The notes under the pieces: model-generated
The model's input: the letters and a program-made list of their open reading frames with translations, nothing else
Databases searched by the model: none
Told to the model about the DNA's origin: nothing
Shown: piece by piece, positions 7,554 to 14,273 of the stretch
Numbering within the stretch: position 1 is the stretch's first letter
Layout of the letters: every line of letters starts with the position of its first letter
Assembly (NCBI GenBank): GCA_003553895.1
Contig: PWFM01000113.1
Location: 1-20,497, forward strand
Reading direction: 5' to 3'
DNA length: 20,497 nucleotides
Origin: Syntrophomonadaceae bacterium
GTDB lineage: Bacteria; Bacillota; Dethiobacteria; DTU022
Program-made: the position numbers and the translations under genes

Positions 7554-7582
7554 ATTCTACCCTGACAAGTTCTGATTGTCAA
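7554..7582 (-). promoter_or_regulatory. Promoter of the Rrf2 gene with overlapping inverted-repeat operator
   Basis: Reading the minus strand: TTGACA (7582-7577), 17-base spacer, TAGAAT (7559-7554). The -35 box is perfect and the -10 differs in one base. TGACAA-N7-TTGTCA (7563-7568 and 7576-7581) is an inverted repeat that covers most of the -35 and runs into the spacer, where a bound repressor would block RNA polymerase. The predicted start of transcription is near 7547. Confidence 0.75.
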
Positions 7583-7730
7583 AATAAAACTACTCCTGAA
7601 CTACTCCACTAAAAAAACTAAAAAATTTCAATTGTAGTAGGCGTGGGGGGCTTTTATTAAGCTTTATAAATTATGAAAAGGGGTTTCCTGACTATAAAAT
7701 ATTAGAACAGGCATAGTTTTTGGTATGCAC

Positions 7731-7770
7731 AAAATGATAGTGGCGTCATGCAAGCGACGCCACTATCATT
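7731..7770 (-). terminator. 15-bp perfect hairpin, probable terminator of the dodecin gene
   Basis: AATGATAGTGGCGTC (7733-7747) and its exact complement (7756-7770) enclose an 8-base loop. On the minus strand the stem ends in ATT and continues TTG, a short T-run. It starts 40 bases after the stop of the dodecin gene. The T-run is short for a classical terminator, so it may also act as a 3' stabiliser. Confidence 0.65.
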
Positions 7771-7810
7771 CCAAACTGCCCCGGAAAGCAGATCCTTTTA
7801 TTAAGTGGGG

Positions 7811-8017
7811 TTATTCACTCTGATACTTGAAAGAAACATCCATTTTAACCCTGAACACCACATTGCCTTCTTCTATCTTGCAATCCATTTCCTTGACTTC
7901 GGCCACCCTTAAATCGCGAAGTGTTTTTGAGGCGGTAGTCACCGCAACCCTGGCTGCTTCTTCCCATGACTTTTCACTGGTTCCAATCAGTTCAATAACC
8001 TTGTAAACGCTTTCCAC
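7811..8017 (-). CDS. Dodecin family protein lacking the usual flavin-stacking tryptophan
   Basis: A 68-residue protein, normal length for dodecins, which assemble as hollow dodecamers storing or buffering flavins (or coenzyme A in some). VYKVIELIGTS at the start, ASKTLRDL in the middle and VVFRVKMDVSFKY at the end match the beta-alpha-beta-beta fold. Where the Thermus and Halobacterium proteins have a tryptophan that stacks on the flavin (LDWFEV), this one reads LRVAEV, with V38 in that place; the only tryptophan is W18 in the helix. Flavin binding may therefore be altered or absent. The start is GTG 8017, with AAGGAGG about 7 bases upstream. It has its own perfect promoter and a hairpin after it, so it is probably a single-gene transcript. 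Confidence 0.85.
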   Translation of the reverse strand: MESVYKVIELIGTSEKSWEEAARVAVTTASKTLRDLRVAEVKEMDCKIEEGNVVFRVKMDVSFKYQSE

Positions 8018-8052
8018 AGCGCTCCTCCTTTCACAAAATAATCTTTTTAGCC

Positions 8053-8081
8053 ATTATATATAATATTAAGTGATATGTCAA
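8053..8081 (-). promoter_or_regulatory. Perfect-consensus sigma-A promoter of the dodecin gene
   Basis: On the minus strand TTGACA (8081-8076), exactly 17 bases, then TATAAT (8058-8053): both boxes and the spacing are consensus, and the spacer is AT-rich. The predicted leader is about 30 bases and contains the AAGGAGG site. This predicts strong constitutive transcription unless a repressor intervenes. Confidence 0.85.
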
Positions 8082-8116
8082 TATTGCCTTAATTTAGGAA
8101 AATCACATGGACAAGT

Positions 8117-8146
8117 AAAAACCGGCCCCTGTTAGGTGAGCCGGTT
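8117..8146 (-). terminator. Rho-independent terminator of the DegV gene
   Basis: On the minus strand AACCGGC (8146-8140) pairs with GCCGGTT (8126-8120), loop of 13 bases, followed by a run of five T. It lies 34 bases past the stop of the DegV gene and separates it from the dodecin promoter. Confidence 0.85.
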
Positions 8147-8179
8147 CGTTATTTTCACTATTCATGCTTAATTATACCG

Positions 8180-9046
8180 CTATGATTTCAACAAGGTGTC
8201 AAATGAGGGCTGAATCATCAGGCCTACCGCACCCGGACCGATATGCGCCCCGATTGCCGGACCAACCATGCCGACATGAAGATCTTCGATCTGGTAATGG
8301 CTTTGGAGCTCTTGAAGCAGTTTCCGGGCGCTTTCTTCGGCCCCGGTATGGACCACAGACAGGTTAACCGGCTGATCAGTAGAGACATTTTTCAAAGCGG
8401 CATTAACCAGGCTGGGAATGACCTGGGAACGTCCGCGCACCTTGTCATAAGGGGCGACCATTCCGTCCGGATCGGCATAAAGGATTGGCCTGATCTGGAG
8501 AAGTGATCCGAGCAGGGAGGCGGCCTTGCCGATGCGCCCGTTGCGCTGTAAGAACTCAAGAGTATCTACGGCAAAGACACTGAAGGTTTGCGAGATGGAT
8601 TTATTGACCACTGCTATGATATCGTCAAGTTCCATCTCTCTTCGGGCAGCTTCCGCCGCTACCAGGACCGATCGCCCGATGCCCTGGGAGGCGGTTTTGG
8701 TGTCCACGAGGATTACCCGGGACTGCACCATTTTAGAGGCAATTTCAGCCGAATTCAATGTGCCGCTAAGTTTTCCGGATATATGGGCGCTGATTACTAC
8801 ATCGTCACCGGAGGCGACTTCTTCGTAGGTCTGGCGGAATATCTCCGGCGATGGCTGGGTAGTTTTGGGAAGCTCGCTGCTTGAAGTGAGTTTGTTGTAA
8901 AACTCTTGCGCTGAAAGGTCAACGCCGTCGGCGAAAGATTCGGAGCCGAAAGTTACGATCAGGGGGATAACTTTGATGCTGTATTTTTCAATTTGCTCCC
9001 TGGAAAGATCTGCCGTGCTATCGGTAACAATTTTGATATGGTTCAT
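8180..9046 (-). CDS. DegV/FakB family fatty-acid-binding protein
   Basis: A 288-residue cytoplasmic protein with full-length DegV architecture. N-terminal DSTADLS (near residue 9), TTQPSPEIF (near 62) and HISGKLSGTLNSA (near 88) are the loops that hold the fatty-acid carboxylate; the C-terminal domain contains EFLQRNGRIGKAASLLGSLLQIRPIL, the typical lid region. In Firmicutes such proteins (FakB) present fatty acids to the kinase FakA for phosphorylation and phospholipid synthesis; no fakA is in the window, so the kinase would be elsewhere. AAAGGAGC lies about 9 bases before the ATG at 9046. It is a single-gene unit with a terminator just after it. The bound lipid cannot be inferred. Confidence 0.92.
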   Translation of the reverse strand: MNHIKIVTDSTADLSREQIEKYSIKVIPLIVTFGSESFADGVDLSAQEFYNKLTSSSELPKTTQPSPEIFRQTYEEVASGDDVVISAHISGKLSGTLNSAEIASKMVQSRVILVDTKTASQGIGRSVLVAAEAARREMELDDIIAVVNKSISQTFSVFAVDTLEFLQRNGRIGKAASLLGSLLQIRPILYADPDGMVAPYDKVRGRSQVIPSLVNAALKNVSTDQPVNLSVVHTGAEESARKLLQELQSHYQIEDLHVGMVGPAIGAHIGPGAVGLMIQPSFDTLLKS

Positions 9047-9202
9047 GATTGAAGCTCCTTTATAGTAGAGTTGATTAACAGTATGACTTTATAGAATAAT
9101 ATAACATAATCAAGCTGATTTGTGGTAAAAACTTGTGCCATTCTTTTATATTTTTGTCCAGTAATCCGTTTTACTGAAGCCTATGCAAAAGGCTGTGAAG
9201 AT

Positions 9203-9231
9203 AAAAAGACCCGGTAGTCTTTACCCGGGTC
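9203..9231 (-). terminator. Terminator-like hairpin facing the minus strand
   Basis: GACCCGG (9208-9214) and CCGGGTC (9225-9231) form a 7-bp stem with a 10-base loop. Read on the minus strand it is followed by TTTTT (9207-9203). No minus-strand gene lies immediately to its right, so it would stop antisense transcription coming from the DUF151 gene region before it reaches degV. On the plus strand no T-run follows. Confidence 0.55.
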
Positions 9232-9255
9232 CTGGTTTAATGATTCGCTGATCTA

Positions 9256-9264
9256 TGATAGAAT
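9256..9264 (+). promoter_or_regulatory. Possible extended -10 promoter of the DUF151 gene
   Basis: TGATAGAAT fits TGnTATAAT with one mismatch. The sequence 17 bases upstream (TTTAAT, 9236-9241) is a poor -35. The predicted leader to the GTG at 9297 is about 25 bases. Confidence 0.4.
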
Positions 9265-9296
9265 ACAGAAAAGTGAGTTGAGAGGGGATGTTATTT

Positions 9297-9731
9297 GTGA
9301 TTAAAATGGAGGTAAAAACAGTAACGGCCGATCAGGGAGGTAATTTCCTGGTCTTGCTGATGGATGATGAAGAAAAAAAAGTTTTGCCTATATCTATCGG
9401 TCCTCTTGAAGCGCAGGCTATAGCCATTGTTTTACAGGGTGAAACTCCTCCCCGTCCATTGACTCATGACCTGCTGAAATCTGTTTGTGAAAATCTCGGT
9501 GGCGATATGGAAAAAGTAGTCATTACAGATATTAAGGAAAGCACATTTTATGCCGAAGTCTACCTGAACCAGAACGGTGAAAGCCGGATCATCGATTCCA
9601 GGCCCAGTGATGCTATTGCCCTGGCCCTGCGTTTTGAGGCCCCGATTTATATGGCAACCAGGCTGGTTGAATTTACTTATGATTACCAGGATATTATTGC
9701 CCGCGAAGGCGGCGATGAAGAACTGCATTAG
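9297..9731 (+). CDS. Bifunctional nuclease (BFN, DUF151) domain protein
   Basis: A 144-residue single-domain protein. The family signature is clear: VLPISIGPLEAQAIAIVLQG in the first third, PPRPLTHDLL after it, and SRPSDAIALALRFEAPIYM near the end. Plant relatives have DNase and RNase activity; the role of the bacterial proteins is poorly defined. An ATG at 9288 directly abuts the AGAGGGG site with no spacing, so I use GTG 9297, which gives 9 bases of spacing and the N-terminus MIKMEVKTV expected for the family. It appears monocistronic, with a possible extended -10 promoter at 9256 and several hairpins downstream. The family call is firm; the biochemical role here is not. Confidence 0.85.
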   Translation: MIKMEVKTVTADQGGNFLVLLMDDEEKKVLPISIGPLEAQAIAIVLQGETPPRPLTHDLLKSVCENLGGDMEKVVITDIKESTFYAEVYLNQNGESRIIDSRPSDAIALALRFEAPIYMATRLVEFTYDYQDIIAREGGDEELH

Positions 9732-9747
9732 ATCATTGCAGCTGACC

Positions 9748-9770
9748 AACCCGGGTCCGGTGACCGGGTT
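9748..9770 (+). other. Hairpin after the DUF151 gene
   Basis: AACCCGG (9748-9754) pairs with CCGGGTT (9764-9770) across a 9-base loop, 16 bases after the stop codon. No T-run follows, so termination by it alone is doubtful. The 10-mer ACCCGGGTCC within it also occurs at 9223-9232 on the other side of the gene. Confidence 0.4.
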
Positions 9771-9814
9771 ACTGTAAGCATGGTAATTTTTGGCGGCCGT
9801 TCTGCATGCTGCAG

Positions 9815-9854
9815 AAAAAAGGGCTTGTTTGCTGCTTGGCTGGCAAACAGGCCC
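9815..9854 (-). terminator. Strong terminator-like hairpin facing the minus strand
   Basis: GGGCTTGTTTGC (9821-9832) pairs with GCAAACAGGCCC (9843-9854), 12 bp including one G-T pair, with a 10-base loop. On the minus strand it is followed by six T (9820-9815). On the plus strand only a weak CACATTTT follows. It may still end the DUF151 transcript, but its best orientation is antisense to both neighbouring genes. Confidence 0.6.
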
Positions 9855-10004
9855 TCACATTTTGTACATATCGATAAATGGCAGGGGTATAGTTTTTAGC
9901 AGAATGTTTCTATTTGCCGGCCGGCGGTAGAAGAAGTATTGGTTAAACAGGATCCAAACCATAGTTGTTGCAGTTTATGTTCTAGAGAAGGGAAGACGCA
10001 GGAT
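9855..10004 (+). other. Leader region of the MATE gene, no recognised motif
   Basis: About 150 bases between the hairpin and the MATE start. It holds a poor promoter candidate (TTGTAC 9862-9867 and TATAGT 9888-9893, spacer too long at 20) and a GC palindrome GCCGGCCGGC near 9916-9925. I recognise no riboswitch class. A TTG at 9939 is in frame with the MATE gene but has no good ribosome site. Confidence 0.35.
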
Positions 10005-11393
10005 ATGAAAAAGCTCGTATCCCTGGAAAAAGAAAATATCTACCGTGATTTGTGGCATCTGTCATGGCCGGTCATGATGTTTATGATCTTCCAGACTTCT
10101 TTAGAGATGGTCGATTTTTTCTGGGTAGGTATGCTCGGAACTGATGCGCTGGCGGCGCTATCACTTTCCCATAATATCTTCTGGATGCTTTTTACCCTGT
10201 CTCAGCTGATAACCGTATCTACTCTTTCTTTAACATCCCGTTACCGGGGCAGCGGTGATATTGAAGGGATATGCCTGGTTGCCCGCCATACTTTTTGGAT
10301 GGCCATAATGGTATCTGCCCTGGTCATAACCTTTATTTTTACCCTGGGCGAATATGTGCTTTCTCTGTACCAGGTTGAACCGGAAGTGCATCGCCAGGCC
10401 TTGATTTACCTCCAGGTGGCCGGGGGCAGCTTCCTCTTTCTTTATGCCGGGGTTGGCCTGGCTTTCTGCCTGCAGGGTGTAGGCGATTCATTTACTTCCA
10501 TGGGTATTTTAGTTTTTACAAATATCATTAATATTGTCCTCGATCCTTTTCTAATTTTCGGCTGGTTGTTTTTTCCGCCCCTGGGCATCCTGGGAGCGGC
10601 TCTGGCTTCTCTGCTGGCCCGGGCGGTGGGTTTTTTCCTGATCCTTTACGTGGTATTAAGCGGCCGTATTTCGCCCAGCGGTTTAAAGGTGCCCGGGTTA
10701 TTCAGCCTGCGGTTGTCCGGAGAGATGTTCAAAAAAATGCTTGTCATCGGCCTGCCGGCCAGCCTGCAGGGCATGACCAGGCCATTAACCGGCGCGATCA
10801 TGATGTGGATTGTGGCCCTTTTTGGCACCGAAGCGGTGGCTTCTTTCGGTATCGGTTTGCGCCTGCTCAGTTTTTGTTTCATTCTTATCGCCGGCTTAAA
10901 CATGGGCACTGCCACTATGGTTGGCCAGAGCCTGGGAGCTCGCCTGCAAGATCTTACTGAAGAGGTGATCAACCGGGCTTTGAAACTGGCCCTGACTATT
11001 CAAACTGCTATGGGTTTTATTGCTTTCGCAGCAGCCCCTACGATTATGGGTATATTTGCCGAGGACCCACTGGTTATTGAAATGGGGATCTCCTATATCA
11101 GGATGATCACCCCGGCCCTGGTAGCTATGGGCCCGCTGCATGTCATAGCCGCTGTATTTAAAGGGGCCGGTCAAACTCTTCCCCACATGTTCAGTGCCCT
11201 GATTGCCAACTGGCTGATCAAGATTCCCCTCGCCCTGCTCTTGGCTCTATTGTTAAACCTGGATACCGACGGGGTCTGGATGGCTATTACTTTATCAATA
11301 TTTGCTGAGCTGGGTATCCTGTATTTATGGTACCGCAAAAGAGACTGGTTATTCCGGGGTATGGAAATCCGGGTGCAGGGTAAGGTAATCTAG
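10005..11393 (+). CDS. MATE family multidrug/toxin efflux transporter
   Basis: A 462-residue inner-membrane protein, normal for MATE pumps, with about 12 hydrophobic helices in two repeated halves. The first half begins LWHLSWPVMMFMIFQTSLEMVDFFWVG and the second near VIGLPASLQGMTRPLTGAIMMW, the two matching helix-1 and helix-7 motifs; GLNMGTATMVGQSLGAR is the repeat of the family's QxxGA region. Such proteins export cationic compounds using Na+ or H+ gradients. The start ATG 10005 gives MKKLVSLEKENIYRDLW; an upstream in-frame TTG at 9939 would add a cysteine-rich, non-family stretch. GAAGGGA lies before the ATG. It is a single-gene unit that converges with the peptide-binding protein gene; both share the terminator at 11500. 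The substrate is unknown. Confidence 0.9.
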   Translation: MKKLVSLEKENIYRDLWHLSWPVMMFMIFQTSLEMVDFFWVGMLGTDALAALSLSHNIFWMLFTLSQLITVSTLSLTSRYRGSGDIEGICLVARHTFWMAIMVSALVITFIFTLGEYVLSLYQVEPEVHRQALIYLQVAGGSFLFLYAGVGLAFCLQGVGDSFTSMGILVFTNIINIVLDPFLIFGWLFFPPLGILGAALASLLARAVGFFLILYVVLSGRISPSGLKVPGLFSLRLSGEMFKKMLVIGLPASLQGMTRPLTGAIMMWIVALFGTEAVASFGIGLRLLSFCFILIAGLNMGTATMVGQSLGARLQDLTEEVINRALKLALTIQTAMGFIAFAAAPTIMGIFAEDPLVIEMGISYIRMITPALVAMGPLHVIAAVFKGAGQTLPHMFSALIANWLIKIPLALLLALLLNLDTDGVWMAITLSIFAELGILYLWYRKRDWLFRGMEIRVQGKVI

Positions 11394-11499
11394 TCTAACC
11401 TGGCTGAGCCATTTTCAGGTTTGTGTAGTGATCACTTTGAAAAGCTTGTTACCGTTGTAGAATTGAAAAAAGGTTGCGTGAAAGAAGTTAACTTCAATG

Positions 11500-11531
11500 A
11501 AAGAGGCTGCCTTTAAGGCAGCCTCTTTAAA
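11500..11531 (+). terminator. Bidirectional terminator between the MATE gene and the peptide-binding protein gene
   Basis: AAAGAGGCTGCC (11500-11511) and its exact complement (11517-11528) form a 12-bp stem with a 5-base loop. The A-rich and T-rich ends suit termination in both directions. It is 22 bases past the end of the minus-strand gene and about 107 past the MATE stop. Confidence 0.85.
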
Positions 11532-11550
11532 TAGCAACTTGTGGGTAAGT

Positions 11551-13128
11551 TTACTCGTCGATGTAAACATCCTGGAGCATGAACATGCTGGCCGGAGTTA
11601 CCCAGAAGTTTTTAACATTGTCGTTTACGCCGACCAGGTTCTCGTTGTATACGAGGTAAAGCATCGGCGCTTCTTCAATCAGGATTTCCTGGAGTTCGCT
11701 GTATATTTCCTGGCGCGCGTCAGGATCGGGTTCCTGGCGGCCCCTGTCGAGGAGCTCGTCTACTTCTTCGTTGGAGTAATAGGAGCGGTTACCGGGATCG
11801 CCGATGTTGTTGGAGTGGAACAGAGCGTAGACGGCATAGTCTGCGTCCAGGGTCGGAGTAGACCAGCCCAGGATGAACATGTCATGTTCGCCTGCGGCGG
11901 TATTTTCCAGGTATGCGCCCCACTCGAGAACTTCTATTTCCACTTCGATGTTAAGATCTGCCAGTTCTGACTGGATGTATTCGGCAGCCATAATCCGGAC
12001 CGGGTTGTCGTTGGTCCAGATTGTAGTGGAGAAGCCGTCTTCATATCCTGCATCAGCCAGCAGTTCTTTGGCTTGATCGATATCATAAGGCAGCCCGCTA
12101 ATGTCTTCATCAAACCCGAAAACGCCGGGAGCTATAGGTCCCTGGGCCGGGATTGCCGTGCCTTCATAGGCTCCTTCAATGATCTCTTCTTTGTTGATGG
12201 CCATTGAGATAGCCTGGCGGACCCTGACATCGTCAAAAGGTTCTTTTTCGCAGTTGTAGCCGACATAAGCCATTACAGTTACCGAGGTGACGTCCATAGA
12301 TGCGTGAGGCATGTTATCAACCCGGCTCATGTCGCTCGGTTCCACCGGATCGGCGATATGAGCTACTTCAGTTTCCAGTTCAGAAATACGGGTCAGGCTT
12401 TCGGGGACTACTTTAAAGGTAACGCTGTCAAGTTTTGCGTTTTCACCCCAGTAGTCATCATTGCGAACCAGCTTGAGTTGATCGCCCGGTTGCCAGCTTT
12501 CCAGTTTAAAAAAGCCGGTTCCGGCCGGGTTGGTGGAGAGGTGCGAACCGGGTTCGTTACCTGCCGCCATTTCTTCGTAGTCGGTTTCGATTGCGGTCGG
12601 GCTGATAATAGCGCCACCGTTATGAGCCAGGTGGGCGGGCAGCGGGGCAAATGGGAATTCAGTGACAAACTGGACCGTGTAATCGTCTACAACTACTACT
12701 TCTTCGATCATCTCGAAGAGGAACAACCGGGGTGAACCGATGTCCGGATCGAGCAGGCGCTCAAAAGAAGCTTTGACTGCCTCAGCGGTAAAATCGGTGC
12801 CGTCATGGAACTGTACTCCTTCACGCAGGATAAATTCCCAGGTGAGATCGTCGACAGCTTCCCAGTCTGTTGCCAGTAAAGGCTGCAGTTCGCTGTTTTC
12901 ATCAAAGTAAACCAGCGACTCATATACATTGTAGGCAACTTTGGCTGAAGGCACATCGTTTGATCCGTGGGGATCAAGGGACACGGCGTCTGAGAGTGTG
13001 GCGATCATCAAATCTCCTCCGCCGGCTACTTCCTCCAGTTCCTCTTCTGCTTCATCGCAGCCGACGAAAAGCAGAGGCAGGAGCAGGAGGACAAAAACAA
13101 ACAGCCAGGACTTTCTTTTGAAATTCAT
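11551..13128 (-). CDS. Peptide-type ABC transporter substrate-binding lipoprotein (SBP family 5, DppA/OppA/GsiB-like)
   Basis: A 525-residue extracellular lipoprotein. The signal peptide has KRK, a hydrophobic core and the lipobox LFVGC with C24 as the lipid-bearing residue, then an acidic linker. The mature part follows the family closely: DAVSLDPHGSND, YESLVYFDENSELQPLLA, the segment WEFILREGVQFHDGTDFTAEAV, NPAGTGFFKLESW, and FDDVRVRQAISMAINKE. It captures peptides (or related ligands) for the permease genes transcribed divergently at 13363. The protein is markedly acidic. It has its own promoter at 13248-13276 with a leader of about 110 bases; AAGGGGG lies about 12 bases before the ATG, a little far. 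Family members can bind dipeptides, oligopeptides, glutathione or nickel; the ligand cannot be told here. Confidence 0.92.
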   Translation of the reverse strand: MNFKRKSWLFVFVLLLLPLLFVGCDEAEEELEEVAGGGDLMIATLSDAVSLDPHGSNDVPSAKVAYNVYESLVYFDENSELQPLLATDWEAVDDLTWEFILREGVQFHDGTDFTAEAVKASFERLLDPDIGSPRLFLFEMIEEVVVVDDYTVQFVTEFPFAPLPAHLAHNGGAIISPTAIETDYEEMAAGNEPGSHLSTNPAGTGFFKLESWQPGDQLKLVRNDDYWGENAKLDSVTFKVVPESLTRISELETEVAHIADPVEPSDMSRVDNMPHASMDVTSVTVMAYVGYNCEKEPFDDVRVRQAISMAINKEEIIEGAYEGTAIPAQGPIAPGVFGFDEDISGLPYDIDQAKELLADAGYEDGFSTTIWTNDNPVRIMAAEYIQSELADLNIEVEIEVLEWGAYLENTAAGEHDMFILGWSTPTLDADYAVYALFHSNNIGDPGNRSYYSNEEVDELLDRGRQEPDPDARQEIYSELQEILIEEAPMLYLVYNENLVGVNDNVKNFWVTPASMFMLQDVYIDE

Positions 13129-13179
13129 ACTTATGTCTTCCCCCTTAAATATGTGTTTTTTATGCCGAAATAGACAGCT

Positions 13180-13213
13180 TTAACACCTTAAAAATTTTTT
13201 TTAAAAATGTTAA
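13180..13213. repeat. AT-rich inverted repeat in the leader of the substrate-binding protein gene
   Basis: TTAACA (13180-13185) and TGTTAA (13208-13213) flank an interior that consists almost only of A and T runs (A5, T8, A5). It lies downstream of the predicted minus-strand start, within the leader. It could be an operator or a curved DNA element. Confidence 0.4.
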
Positions 13214-13247
13214 AATAAGGCTGTATTTATTCAGCATAATTGCTTAT

Positions 13248-13276
13248 ACTATACATATTGTTGCAAGAAAAAACAA
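13248..13276 (-). promoter_or_regulatory. Promoter of the substrate-binding protein gene
   Basis: On the minus strand TTGTTT (13276-13271), 17-base spacer, TATAGT (13253-13248). Spacing is ideal and the -10 has one mismatch. The divergent region is strongly AT-rich, unlike the coding sequence on either side. Confidence 0.6.
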
Positions 13277-13283
13277 GATATAT

Positions 13284-13312
13284 TTGCAAAATGTTTTAAG
13301 ATCAATTAAATT
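13284..13312 (+). promoter_or_regulatory. Possible promoter of the first peptide-permease operon
   Basis: TTGCAA (13284-13289), 17-base spacer, TAAATT (13307-13312), four of six matches in each box. The predicted start is about 45 bases before the ATG at 13363. It is the best candidate seen in the divergent region but is weak. Confidence 0.35.
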
Positions 13313-13362
13313 ATTGTTCAACCACTATTTTAGGTAAGCGCTGAAGGAGTAGATTGACAGCA

Positions 13363-14256
13363 ATGAGCGATCTGGCCCACGGTACACAGGAAGCACAAGA
13401 ACAGGCAATACAGGGTACTTCAAATTGGCACCTGATCTATAAACGGCTTAAAAAGAATAAAACCGCACTGATTGGCGGTTACCTGATCCTTATCTTCATT
13501 ATTGTAGCCCTTATCGGCCCCCTGTTTACGGTTCATGATCCGCTCAGGGTCGACTATTCCACAAGATTGCTTCCTCCCTCATCCGACTTCTGGTTGGGTA
13601 CCGATCACAACGGTCGGGACATTTTTACGCGCCTGATCCATGGGATGTCGATAACGCTATACATCGGCTTCCTTTCTGTTTTTGTGGGGATGGTGATCGG
13701 GGTGCCCATGGGGATACTCTCCGGTTATTACGGCAAGTTGCTTGATACTATTATTATGCGCATCGTCGATGTCCTGCTGGCTTTTCCAGGCATCCTGCTC
13801 GCCATCGCCCTGGTCAGTGTGCTGGGGGGCAGTATCAATAATGTCATTGTAGCAGTGGGTATATTTTCAATTCCCGGCTTTGCCAGGATTGTCCGGGGAA
13901 CCACCATGGCCGTGAGCAAGCTTGAATATATCGAAGCGGTCCGGGCCCTGGGGGCAAGCGACCTGCGCATCATATTCCTGCATATCCTGCCGAATATAGT
14001 TTCGCCGATAATTGTTCAGGCTACGATCAGGATAGCAATAGCGATCCTGATTGCCAGCGGCCTGTCTTTCCTGGGGCTTGGCGCTCAGCCACCCACTCCC
14101 GAATGGGGGGCCATGTTGAGCCAGGGGCGCAGCTACATGTTTGATCATCCTTATGTAGCGCTTTTCCCGGGGCTGGCCATTGTTTCGGTAGTGCTGGCTT
14201 TTAACCTTTTTGGTGATGGGTTAAGGGATGCTTTTGATCCCCGGACCAGAGTTTAG
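13363..14256 (+). CDS. Peptide ABC transporter permease, DppC/OppC type
   Basis: A 297-residue inner-membrane permease. After a polar N-terminus of about 35 residues come the OppC-type first helix (TALIGGYLILIFIIVALIGPLF), the family motif LGTDHNGRDIFTRLIHG, and four to five further helices. The cytoplasmic EAA loop, which contacts the ATPases, is EYIEAVRALGASDLRIIFLHILPN. The C-terminus DGLRDAFDPR is typical. Start choice is uncertain: ATG 13363 is 13 bases from GGAG, while TTG 13354 is only 4 bases from it and would add three residues. It is first in a plus-strand operon and stands before the DppB-type gene, the reverse of the common B-C order. It pairs with the divergent binding protein. 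Confidence 0.93.
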   Translation: MSDLAHGTQEAQEQAIQGTSNWHLIYKRLKKNKTALIGGYLILIFIIVALIGPLFTVHDPLRVDYSTRLLPPSSDFWLGTDHNGRDIFTRLIHGMSITLYIGFLSVFVGMVIGVPMGILSGYYGKLLDTIIMRIVDVLLAFPGILLAIALVSVLGGSINNVIVAVGIFSIPGFARIVRGTTMAVSKLEYIEAVRALGASDLRIIFLHILPNIVSPIIVQATIRIAIAILIASGLSFLGLGAQPPTPEWGAMLSQGRSYMFDHPYVALFPGLAIVSVVLAFNLFGDGLRDAFDPRTRV

Positions 14257-14273
14257 AAAAGGAGTGGCATTTA

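Noticed and set aside
11427..11495. Short palindromes AGTGATCACT (11427-11436) and GAAGTTAACTTC (11484-11495)
   Set aside because: Both are real palindromes but lie downstream of two converging genes, away from any promoter; likely chance.
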